From Hyphodiscus hymeniophilus (Eukaryota > Ascomycota > Leotiomycetes > Helotiales > Hyphodiscaceae): 64,000 bases of DNA. Where the stretch lies: contig VNKQ01000018.1 of the NCBI GenBank assembly GCA_016508695.1, positions 1,178,001 through 1,242,000 on the forward strand, written 5' to 3'. Positions 54,787 through 64,000 of this stretch are shown here, piece after piece; positions within the stretch are counted from its first letter, which is position 1; every line of letters begins with the position of its first letter. The position numbers were made by a program, and so were the translations under genes. The notes under the pieces are model-generated. The model saw only the letters and a list, made by a program, of their open reading frames with translations, did not search any database and was not told where the DNA came from.

Positions 54787-56878
54787 TCACGATTTTGGCG
54801 CCCTCCCATTGTAGTCTACGCCAGCCTCAGCAGTGTAGTTAGCGAAACAGTCGTAGTTGAAATCGATCTCCTCAATGCGCTTTTGGAGCACAGAGACGAC
54901 GTTATCAAATGAGCAAAGACCGTCGGCGTTTACTGGACAACCTGGATAAGAGCCCGAGATGGGGATAACCGCATCGTTCCTGCAAGCAGGTTAATAAGGT
55001 TCAAGGGCAAAACTCAATATTTATCACTTACACAAGGAAACGAATCTGTCTGGTGGGATTGTAGGCTGGGCATTCCAAGACTTGGGTGGTGAAGTGGGTG
55101 GCGAATGGCACGACCTTGCTAGCTACAAAGCTGTTCCGGTGCTGATTTCCCAAAAGATTCAACGCTGGCCCGTTGAACAGTGCAGTAAGATTAAACGCAG
55201 TTAGAGTATCCAGAACAACAACTTCATGGGTAGCATCAGCATAGATGGACTGATTGAGTGGAAAGTAGGTAGTGTTGTTGTCGTAAGTCAAGTTCAAGGC
55301 CGATGAAGCATCGGGGAACGACTGCGTGAAGCGAGCTACAAACTCCTGGAGATATCCCTTTCCTTGAGCAGCAGCCACGGGAGATCCGGGACCGTTATTG
55401 TAGTAAAATGATAAATCATAGTAGTATTCGTAGTTTAGGAAATCCTCTTCACTAAAGAGACCACAGAAGGCCGAGTAACCCAGTGCATGGGTCTCATACG
55501 AGCAGAGCTGGAGCATAGCAATGGCATCGGTAGCTGTGAAGTTCACTCCTGTGATCTGGCAATGATCCATCAGCGACTGTTCAATGGAGTCACAGTTGAC
55601 CGCATCATATGACTTACTTGGGATTGCAAACGAGCAATTGTGGAATTGAAAGCTGATGCGGCAAACTTCGTGGCGACGGTCGTGCCAATGCTACCCTTGC
55701 TAGCAACGTTGGAGTTATTGCACGCCTCGTACGGCGCACCTGAGTTGTTGACACCCGGGGTTTCGACCAGGATCTCGATATTCACTTGGTCCAAGTACTC
55801 GGGCACACCAAAGAAACCAGCAGCAAAATTGTTGGCTGTCTTCACCATGCGATCCTGAGATTCGGTACGGAAGACCGGAATGGTGCCAGCTTCTGTAAAG
55901 TTGTTCAGAAGCTCACCGTACAGCTGACGGTAAGCAACACCCAGCTGGAAATTTTGACTGCGGCCGAAGGGAGTAAGTAGCTCAGCACCGAGTCTACAGA
56001 ATGTAATAGTCAGCATTGAAAATTCGCAATAGACTTGTAAGAGATACAAAAGCAAGAATTTAGAAGCAAAATCATTTCCGCGATAATGGTTTGCGTATCC
56101 GCGCCCGTCATAACCGACTTAAGTTTCGTGAAAGAAGAAGAAGAAGAAATGATGACTCACTTATAAGTCCATTGAGACAAGAAATCAAGCTCGCCGGTAA
56201 CACTAAATCCCCCAGCCTTAGTAGCATTTAGGAGTTTCGTGGCAAAAGTCTGAGGTGCTGCGCCAGTCGTTGGGTAGCGAGCCCCGTGACGATACAAGAG
56301 ATGCAGCTGGACGATGTTGCAGCCGCTGGGTATCAAAGGGCTGGCCTCATCCAAGCCATAATCCGCTGAGGCGACGGAAAACCAAGGGGATAGATTACCC
56401 CAGTATTTGGTGATGTCGAATGCTTTGGAGAAGAAGCCCGAGCCCCACGGTTGAGGTGCAACCAAGGGGAATGAGTCCGAGGGACCGTTGTTGTACGGAT
56501 ATATTGGAGCTGTTTGCGCAGCTGCGGCCTCCAAGCCAGTCGGTGTTGGGCCGGGAAACCCGATCTTGGACTCGGGTGGGAACAGATCTGAGTTTACGGT
56601 CGCTGGACATGGAGTCAGTGATTAGCAATTTATTGAGTGATTCCATACAATATAATATGATATGATAACTCCAGTTGAGGTAGTGGTGTGGTGCACTCAG
56701 AGGCGAGATTGTAAGGGAACAACAACTCACTACCAGAAGCTGGGAAAGAATTCGAAGTAGCAACACCGACAAAGCTCGACGCCGTGATGGTGGTATTGGT
56801 GTCGATGCTCTGCGCAGAGATGGCTTGCGCCAACAACACCACCACCAGAACGGCAGCAGAGTATGCAGTATACATCAT
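54787..56878 (-). CDS. Secreted histidine acid phosphatase (phytase-like)
   Basis: Five exons (56878-56731, 56602-56161, 55993-55618, 55555-55032, 54979-54787) give about 560 residues. Residues 1-23 are a signal peptide. The catalytic RHGARYPTTG is at about 154-163 with H155 as nucleophile. FGRSQNFQLGVAYRQLYGELL and PVFRTESQDRMVKTANNFAAGFFG carry the further conserved Arg. The proton-donor position reads ATHEVVVLD (H432-E433), His-Glu where classical phytase A reads His-Asp. Many NxT/S sequons and paired cysteines (CPAYNPTR, YPGCPVNADGLCSF) fit an extracellular glycoprotein. It releases phosphate from phytate or other phosphomonoesters. Splices are supported by continuity of the conserved blocks (YKLGAELL, LQSQITGVNF, FLVNDAVIPISG). 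Confidence 0.92.
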
Positions 56879-57777
56879 TGTTGTGAAGGTCAGCGACGAC
56901 ACTGGAAGCTGTGCTAATAGAGAGAGAGAGAGGATTTCTTGGGAGGGGAGCCTTTCGAAGCTCTGGTAATCTCTAATTATTAGTTCACTCAAGTGCGATT
57001 GAAGACTTTAAATAGTTGTCAGAGAATCAAGCTCATTGTAAAGAGATGTCCGATGTCCGTAAGCTGATACGCTACGTAAGAGTGAGTAAGTAAGTGTAAG
57101 GTACCTCCTCTAACTCCTGTACTTCGTGCAACCTGAGGCCCCAACGGACACACTAACCGAAGCTCTCCGGCTTCCGTCAGCCAATAGGGTGTCCAGCTTG
57201 CGACATGTGGACGGCAGAGCACGAGGAGGGTCAGATCGAGCAGGTACTGTACCTTATCAGCGGGTCGGCTAGATCTAGCGTGGCGATCACGACGTCAATA
57301 CAGGAGGAGGGGTATCGGTACTGGCATGTTGGCCATCGTCGACGTCAAGATCTCTTCATCCTCCAAAGATGACCGTGAGCACCGCACGTGGAGCGGCTGA
57401 ACACCCGCGGATCCCAGGGCAGTAGGATTGGGATAGGCCGAGCACATCTCATAGCAACGTAGAGTGCCTCACTGTTGCTAATACAAACCCCGGACCCAAT
57501 CCAGGGTCGTGTTGCCAAGAAGGATATGAGGATATAGAGTTGTTGTGACCATTGCATCCATGTTCGAGGGTTCATCTGCTCGGCACACTTACCACAAAGC
57601 CTAAGATCCGAAGAAATGTGACCTGTAGGCCGACTCAGAATATCATGATATTGATCCTACATCCACAGCGGAGTCCATGGCATGCGGATTAGTCGCAGTC
57701 CTCGGTTTCCTGCCGTGCGTAACTATGCTGCTCGAGTCAGCCTCGTACCACCTGCTGGAAGCGGATCATTGGACAAC
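56879..57777. other. Intergenic stretch, no gene supported
   Basis: 900 bp upstream of the phosphatase and downstream of the LaeA-like methyltransferase. Frames are short and motif-free. Confidence 0.45.
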
Positions 57778-59032
57778 TCACAACTCGTAATACGTGTGAA
57801 ACCGCAAGTCTCTAACGTCGCTCCTCATTTTCAGAAGAAACAATTCCGTCTCCGCTTGACTCCAGCCATACGCTTTCCCAAATGTCCTCAAACTAAACGC
57901 TGAAGCTCCCTGCAACAGACTCTGCATCTCAAACGCGCCTATCAGTTTCATCCGCTTGTCCTTCGGCCATGGCGAGGTGGGTATTTTGTATCTGATCTCG
58001 GTCACGTCTTCGAATCCTGCATTGTGCATGTATTGTTTGTAATTATTCGGCTCGCGTAACGACCATCCTGCTACGGCGGATGCATCACAGACCTTGTTGC
58101 TAAATTCCACGACCCCATTATCTGGTGGTGTACTATCGTCGTCGCAGTGTGGTTCGGGGAGGAGACATTGCAGCTCGGTATAGCCACCCGGCGTTTGGTT
58201 TCTGCGAAGGCAAGGTCAGATGTGCGAGTATGCTGGCTTTCGGGGGTGACGAACTCGTAGCATTGCTCGATCAGCCTCGGCCAGTCAGTGATGGAGAAGA
58301 GAAAGTCTCTCGCGTGTATGAAGTCGAATGTGTTCTTATATGTCCAAGGTTCCTCCACGTCGTCGAGCTCAAAGCGACAGTTAGATGGGACCCTTTGATC
58401 TGTTATAAGCATATTCGCATCTACAGCGGAGAGATTGTGAATACCACTCTGGTTGTATAGGAGCCAGGTCGACCCCGATAATCTCTGCAGATGGGTACTT
58501 GTCCGCAAAATCAATTGCCCATATCCCTAGGGAGCTTTCAATACCATCAGCAGTTGTAGAATTCATGGAACATACCACTCCCAGTACCAAGATCTAGAAC
58601 ATGCTGGGGATGATCTCCGATTGGTGCCATGAACAGTCTCTCCCCAAGTAGTATGGTGTATAATCGGTGCTTCAAGTCGATCCTGTCCAGCTCGTCGTCA
58701 TCTATTGGCATTCCATAACCTGTAGATGGTCAGCAGCACCTCGCACACATCCAAGTCCTTCGTACCAGCTTTTCCCAGCGAGGCATATGTCCTTCCATAT
58801 TCGTCTACCCCTCGCACGATACTTGAAGACACAGATGTGGTTGAGCTTGCGAGCCTGCATCATGTTAAAAGACACTTCCATCTTACGGGTCCGAGGTAAC
58901 GTACGATCCGCCCTCGAAACCATCGTCTTCAAACTGCGATGGGTTGTTAGACCTTATTCAAGAAGCGGAGGAACGGCGCAAATATACATCAAACTCATCA
59001 GGTTCGATCTCATCCTCTCCAGAAGGATTCAT
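57778..59032 (-). CDS. LaeA-like SAM-dependent methyltransferase
   Basis: Seven exons (59032-58988, 58933-58905, 58854-58766, 58719-58576, 58526-58445, 58392-58255, 58201-57778) give about 316 residues. The 5' exons are short but restore the family order EDDGFEGG, ASSTTSVSSSIV, EYGRTYA, GMPIDDDELDRIDLKHRLYTILL. SAM-binding motif I is HVLDLGTGSGIWAIDFADKYP, then IIGVDLAPIQPEWVPSNCRFELDD and a PWTYKNTFDFIHARDFL segment. The donor GTTCGT before NQTPGGYTELQ is weak but fits frame and family. The C-terminus (LLKMRSDVRDLRFHTYYEL) matches this clade. These proteins resemble the secondary-metabolism regulator LaeA and many metabolite methyltransferases; the substrate is unknown. It is divergent from an O-methyltransferase 451 bp away. 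Confidence 0.85.
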
Positions 59033-59483
59033 GGTCCCCGAGGAAACGATGGAGACAGCACCGAAGGCTTCTTGTTGCTTGGTTCAACTGCGCGCAGGAT
59101 CTTTCCAGTTCGTACGAACTGCCAATATCATATAAGAATAGCAAAGACCAGTATTCGCTGAGGAGCCTGGATGTAGGAGGTCGGTTGAGTACTGTATGAT
59201 CTCGATTTACACGATGGTGTTATTCGCGCCGTGGTCGTGTTGTCAATTTGTCAGGACAGTCCAGCGGAGGTCTCCAGTCATTGGCCCAGCCTGGCCCTGG
59301 CTTACTACCCTGCGGTATCAAAGCCCCACTACCTAAGGCCCTGTCGTAGCCTCGCGCGGGGCTCGAATAGCTTCAATTGAGTAGCAGACAGATATCACTT
59401 CTCAATAGCATCCTGTTATCATTTTTGCTTCTGCTTCTGCTCTTCTTCTCTTCTTTCGCTAGATTGTGCAATTGCTTCGAACT

Positions 59484-60834
59484 ATGCCAGCCAACGACGA
59501 CCTGGTAGCTTCAATCGAAGCGCTGCTCGCTGCAGCGAAGGCCTACAATGTAGAGCAACCCGATCGAGTTCAGCGAGCAGAGATGCTGGGTATGGTAGAG
59601 GACTTGCATTACCAGCTGGAAACGCCCGAAGAGGCAATGTTCAGGCAGTTGACAAATGTAAGCCTCCTCCTCCTGGATTGTTGATCGCCAGTGAATCTTG
59701 CTGAGCAAAACATCCCAGTACTCGGAGACCTCTGCTGTTCGAACATTGCGCCAGATGGGCGTACTGGAGAAGATACCTCGTCATGGCACCATCTCTGCCA
59801 AGAATCTTGCATCTGGAATTGGAAAGAACGAAGAGGTTTTGGGTGCGTTTGCTCTCCACATCCAAAGAGCCTCGCTGATCTCGCAGTCCGCTTAATGCGC
59901 ATCCTCAGTGCAACCGGGGTTTTAAAGGCGCACAGCGAGAATATCTTCTCTCACACGCCGCTCTCGCTGGCATATCTGGACACAGCGGAAGTAGAGTTCT
60001 GGGACCTTTGCGTCGACGAGATCGCACCCGTGGCCTACAGAATGCCGGAATACATGGCTTCCCACGAACCCGATTCCATCTTCAATCCGCGCCAGTCTCC
60101 GTTTTCGTGGGCCAATAATGCAGAGGGCAAAGTGTTCTACGAGTTTCTTCTCGAGCATCCAGATCGATTGAAACGCTTCAATACCGCGATGACGACCCAG
60201 GAAGCGGCGTTGCCTGTATTGGGCATGTTCCCCTTCACGTCTCTCCTGGAGGCAGGAAAGGATGTGAGCCGGCCGTTCATTGTCGACGTAGCGGGGGGTA
60301 GAGGACAGAGTTTGCTACAGATTAAGAAGGAGCTTGAGGCTGCTGGCGAAGCTATGGGGAGAGGGAGAGTGATTCTGCAGGATCGCAAAGCTGTGCTTGA
60401 TGCGGTGCCCGATGAACAGCTACCGGGTGTAGAGAAGATAGTGATTGATTTTTTCCAACCCCAACCTGTGAAGGGTAAGAATATTCCAACCATTGCGGGG
60501 TTCTCACTAAAGCGAGACAGATGCTCAAATTTATTACTTGCGGCGCATCATGCATAATTGGCAAGACCGCGAAGCTCGAACTATTCTTTCAAATATCGCA
60601 GCTGCTATGTCTCCCGATTCGCGCTTGCTGATCGGTGAGATGGTGGTGCCAGAAACTAATGCCGGTGTGGACAAGACGGTGTATTGGATGGATTTGTGTA
60701 TGTTGATCATTGGCGGTAAGGAACGATCCGAGAAGGAGTTTTCGGCCCTGGTGGATTCGGCGGGGCTGAGGCTGGAGAAGATTTGGAGAAGCAAGGTGGG
60801 CAGCCAGACAGTCATCGAGTGTCGACTGAAATGA
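59484..60834 (+). CDS. SAM-dependent O-methyltransferase (COMT/sterigmatocystin-OMT type)
   Basis: Four exons (59484-59657, 59719-59842, 59887-60474, 60521-60834) give about 399 residues. The N-terminal dimerisation half has a helical start and a winged-helix part (VRTLRQMGVLEKIPRHGTISAKNLASGIG, VRLMRILSATGVL). The Rossmann half has SAM motif I FIVDVAGGRGQSLL (Ala where many have Gly), VILQDRKAVLDAV, VEKIVIDFFQPQPVKDAQIYYLRRIMHNWQD with the general-base His, then LLIGEMVVPE and ERSEKEFSALVDSAGL. Such enzymes methylate phenolic hydroxyls of polyketides and similar metabolites. No polyketide synthase or NRPS lies in the window, so a pathway cannot be named. Introns are 44-61 bp. Confidence 0.9.
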
Positions 60835-61181
60835 GCTGTGAGAGACATACTCATATGAAGGGTTGACATGGGACAGATACATCTCAGCTCAGTGTAGACG
60901 CAAGAATTGCATGACTAGATGAAATAACTACACAACATCACACAAGAACTGAAAATATCACCGTGACGTTGAGAGGAGATGCGCTGAAATGATATTCTTT
61001 AAAATACGCCCTCGGGTATTATATTCCAACATCGAAATAATCCACTTCCATTGCTACTCCAGTGTGTTCCCATCTGATAGACTACTCAAACAAAAGTACC
61101 GGCTTTGCTTATTCGTTCTCAAAACAAGTACCTCCCGACTTCAAACTCTCCCTTAGATAATCATTTTCCGAGAGGGATTGA
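60835..61181. other. Convergent intergenic region, no gene seen
   Basis: Short AT-rich spacer between two convergent 3' ends, with nothing recognised. Confidence 0.5.
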
Positions 61182-63178
61182 TCACTCAACGTCCTCTTCT
61201 TCAGTAGAAGCTCTCAAAACCTCAGCATTCAGCTTGGCAATCTCTTCACGGGCTTTAATATCTTCCGGGTCTTCGGCTGCCTCTACTTCCTCTGGAATCT
61301 CGACCTCCACAGCTTTGACTGGAACTGGCGCCGGTGCGGGGTTCGACGTCTCTAGGACCTCTTTGACAGCTTCGACATCTTCGGTCTTCTGTGAGACTTG
61401 CTCTTCTTCATCCTGAATGACAGGTTCCTCTACGACAGGTGCTTCTTCCTTCGTAGCGGGATTCTGTGGGGCGGCAAGTACATCTTCCATGGGAGCAGGC
61501 TTCTCTGAAACCGATTCAACCTCAGGTACGTTAGCCGGAATAGCTGAGAAGGGTGCCTCAACTCCACTCTCGGGCTCTGCGATATTGATTTTTTCAGCAT
61601 CCGTGTTTGGAGCCTCAGCTTCTTCCGAAATGTTCTCTTCAGCATCAGCTCCTCCAGTTCCTTGAGCGTGAGCATTTGGAATTGTGGGCACTCCTGGTAT
61701 CTCTGGCTTCGAGACCTCAACCGGACCAGATTTTGAACCCTCCTTGACCTTCTCTGGTGTCGAAGAAGACGCAGGCTTTGTCACCAAAGTTCCCATCTTT
61801 GGCGCCGCGGCCTTCGAAACTTCGGTTTTTGAAGGTCCATCCCTAGTGACTGGGCGCTTCACAGATTGAGCCCGCTTTGGCGGGGTCTTCTCTGCAGTCT
61901 TAGAAGCAGAGGACGTAGTAGGTCGCATCATTCGGGCCAAAAATCCTTCATCAGTCGGCGCAGGGGGTAGGCTCTGTCTCGATGGTTGTTTCTTTAGCTG
62001 CGAGGGCGGTGGGCCAAGAGATGGTCTGCTAGGAGCTCTGCTCAAGGTCGACGGCTTGCGTGTCAATGACTTTGGAGCTGTTGCCACACTAACACGACTT
62101 GGAGATCGAGACAAGGTTAGTTGCGTCTGGAGTGGATTCGTAGCTTGTGAGTTTCCAGATGCACGACTCAGCGATTGTCGGCTTGTGGCTGCTGGAGCAG
62201 CACCACCCTTCGAGCCCGAGGAAGCTGTGTGTGCTGTCAAAGAAGCCGGAAGTTTGACCGGTCGAGTAGGAGAACGAGGCTTCGGCTTCACAAAACCAGT
62301 TTGTGGTGGAGAGGGTGGTATTCTTGTCTTTGATGAAGCTGAAGTGGTGCTGGCGGCCGGCTTGCTGATAGGCTTAGACGGATAGCTAGATGCGTGAGGT
62401 TTATTTTCTTTTTTCTCGGATTTCTGTTCTTGTTCTTTGACGGATTCTTTTGTACGACCTCGTGGGGTAGTTGGAGTCTTGGGGGTCTTTGGAGCGACAG
62501 CATGTTTGACAGTCTTGGGAGACGATTTCGGCGCTGTTGAGGTCTTCGCGGTTGATATTGGTGTTGGTCTCGCGGTGAATCTGCTTGAAGGAGCCTTATC
62601 CACAGTCTTCTCTGTTGTTGCAGACTTGATGCTTCCATTTGTGTGCGCATTCGATGCAGCAGTCTTTTTGAGATCCAACCCAGCATTCGGAGACTTTGGA
62701 TTTTTGGTGGCCTTAATGACCTCTCCCAACTGCTTATCAACTTCTATCGACGGCGTCTCTACTGCAACTTCGGGTATTGTCTCTTCAACCATTGTGCTGT
62801 TCTTCCGAGCTTCATATTCGGACGCAATCGATTGCTTCCGCTCTGCCGTCATCTTTGGATGTTCGTCTTCGTTGATACTGAAACTTGTTCTCCGCTTGGC
62901 CATACTTGGTTCACCGCTATTTTCTCTCTTCAGCCCCATTTGACTGCCTGTCTGTCCGCTTCTCTCGACTGCTACAAAGCTTGTCCGTACTTTCGAAAGA
63001 GGCCTTGGGGATGTGCCGTTGCTGCCGGGACCTGTACTGATTAGCAGAAAATCCTGTCACCCACGACTATGATAAACATACCGATAGAGCCTGTAGGTGA
63101 CCGTCCTCTGTCTGGGGGACTGGTAGAAACGTCTTTGTTCTCGAACATGGCCCGCAAGTTCCGCACACCGCTTGACAT
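61182..63178 (-). CDS. Large disordered Ser/Pro/Lys-rich fungal protein
   Basis: Two exons (63178-63082 and 63031-61182) give about 648 residues. The N-terminus MSSGVRNLRAMFENKDVSTSPPDRGRSP, then SNGTSPRPLSKVRTSFVAVERSGQ, is a conserved block I recognise from an ascomycete family often labelled mucin-like. The rest is low complexity: Ser/Thr/Pro/Lys/Ala-rich with many TPK, SPK and TPPK sites (APKTPKTPTTPRGR, KTRIPPSPPQTGFVKPKPRSPTRPVKLP), then a Glu/Pro/Ala-rich C-terminal third ending EEIAKLNAEVLRASTEEEDVE, which could form a short coiled coil. The basic-Pro and acidic halves recall microtubule- or cytoskeleton-associated proteins, but this is only analogy. No catalytic domain, signal peptide or membrane segment. 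The ATG at 63178 is placed by the conserved N-terminal block. Confidence 0.85.
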
Positions 63179-63697
63179 CTTGATAGAGTGTCAAACGACC
63201 ACCTTCAAAGCGGGAAGTGAAATAGTTTGTCGAAAGCTGTCCGGAAACCCCTTCTTGTGAATATTGCTAACAGAATCAAGTTCGTAGAATGTTTCAATAT
63301 GTAAGGGGTGTATGCCAGTGCCAGGGAAGGAAACAAAAGAAAACACGCTGGCCAAGTGAGGTCGGAGTATAACACAACAAAGTAAACAACGCGGTACGAA
63401 TCTCTCAAGATTTCTTTAAGAAGTGGGCAAGCATGGAATGGCTTCAAGACTTGTGTGAATGTCGATGAAGTACTTGTCGTCTCAGAAATAGAAGACGATT
63501 GCTATATGCAGGGGCGTTAGGAGGTGGGGAAAAGCTCAAGGGGTCGGGGCACTCGAGGAGGATTCAGGAACAAGGGAAAGGGGGCGTGACTAGCGTGAAG
63601 GCAGGGGGTGTTCAGTGTCGGAGTTGGAAGAACTCATCCTCCGATGTCGTCTTGGGAGCTGCTGAGTCCGAGCTCGCGGGAAACACAAAAAAACAAC
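63179..63697. other. Divergent intergenic region, no gene seen
   Basis: About 520 bp between the disordered-protein gene and LYS12. The only frame of note (63205-63447 minus) is hydrophobic and motif-free. Confidence 0.45.
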
Positions 63698-64000
63698 ATG
63701 ATGGCTGCCAGAACTTTGCGCATAGGTAAGACGATATCCAATCGCTATATAGAAGCTTGACTAATATATATAGGCCTCATCCCAGGTGATGGCATTGGGA
63801 AAGAGGTCATCCCAGCAGGACGGCGAATCCTCGAAGCTCTGCCCGCCTCATTGAAGCTCAAATTCGAGTTCGTGGACCTCAAAGCAGGGTTTGAGACTTT
63901 TGAGCAGACTGGAGTCGCTCTCCCTGACAAGACAGTCGAAACCTTGAAGAATGAGTGCGACGGGGCTCTTTTTGGCGCTGTCAGTTCCCCATCCAAAGCT
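63698..64000 (+). CDS. LYS12: Homoisocitrate dehydrogenase (lysine biosynthesis), 5' part only
   Basis: Exons 63698-63725 and 63774 onward; the gene runs off the right edge. A 28-bp first exon (MMAARTLRI) is followed by a 48-bp intron ending TATATAG and then GLIPGDGIGKEVIPAGRRILEALP, LKFEFVDLKAGFETFEQTGVALPDKTVETLKNECDGALFGAVSSPSK. This is the N-terminal nucleotide-binding start of the isopropylmalate/homoisocitrate dehydrogenase family. FETFEQTGVALPDKTVE and ALFGAVSSP favour homoisocitrate dehydrogenase over LEU2-type isopropylmalate dehydrogenase. It performs oxidative decarboxylation of homoisocitrate to 2-oxoadipate in the fungal alpha-aminoadipate pathway, normally in mitochondria. About 84 residues are visible of an expected 360 or so. 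Confidence 0.9.

Noticed and set aside
57778..60834. Full secondary-metabolite gene cluster
   Set aside because: Only two methyltransferases are present; no backbone synthase or dedicated regulator is visible.
61417..62943. Long plus-strand frames opposite the disordered-protein gene
   Set aside because: Antisense shadows of a Ser/Pro/Lys-rich coding exon; no independent features.

Overview
The window is chromosomal DNA of a filamentous ascomycete (Pezizomycotina; a leotiomycete is a guess from general feel, not shown). Genes are monocistronic on both strands, with short introns (about 45-65 bp, GT..AG, branch sites of CTAAC/CTGAC type) and ordinary fungal housekeeping genes. The gene set is fungal: a Trk potassium transporter, acatalytic-type PNG1, a Sip1-type raffinose-synthase-family enzyme, a chitinase with a fungal CBM1, and LYS12 of the fungal alpha-aminoadipate lysine pathway. 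No rRNA, tRNA, CRISPR array or intact transposon was seen. Exon borders below were placed by eye from reading frame, splice consensus and family conservation.

Layout. 0-10 kb: GNAT acetyltransferase, MRS2-type magnesium channel, TRK potassium transporter, PNG1, and an unresolved N-terminal coding fragment. 10-16 kb: a gene-poor stretch, then UTP4 (ribosome biogenesis). 16-26.7 kb: a conserved secreted protein of unknown role, a Dal5-like MFS permease divergent from a 2-oxoglutarate/Fe(II) oxygenase, and a Q/P-rich WW-domain protein. 28-31 kb: glutaminyl-peptide cyclotransferase and a mitochondrial membrane protein. 31-34 kb: a secreted Tyr-rich peptide precursor with KR cleavage sites, divergent from a UstYa-like (DUF3328) oxidase with both HxxHC motifs. 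35-49 kb: an unknown coiled-coil gene, MSH6, an alpha/beta hydrolase with an apparent frameshift, a GH36/Sip1 enzyme and mitochondrial tyrosyl-tRNA synthetase. 51-61 kb: accessory and secretory genes (GH18 chitinase, SnoaL-like protein, histidine acid phosphatase, a LaeA-like methyltransferase divergent from an O-methyltransferase). 61-64 kb: a disordered Ser/Pro/Lys-rich protein and the 5' end of LYS12.

The most interesting locus is 31.2-34.1 kb. A 135-residue secreted precursor carries six Tyr ladders with Tyr at every third residue, paired around Pro-Gly-Gly linkers and bounded by Kex2-type KR sites. Its only close neighbour across the shared upstream region is a complete UstYa-family gene. 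This is the core pairing of dikaritin-type fungal RiPPs (ustiloxin, phomopsin, asperipin), but the Tyr-ladder core is unlike the cores I know. Other points of note are a PNG1 lacking its catalytic cysteine, three clustered MCB-type ACGCG sites upstream of MSH6, and a one-base frame break in the hydrolase gene.
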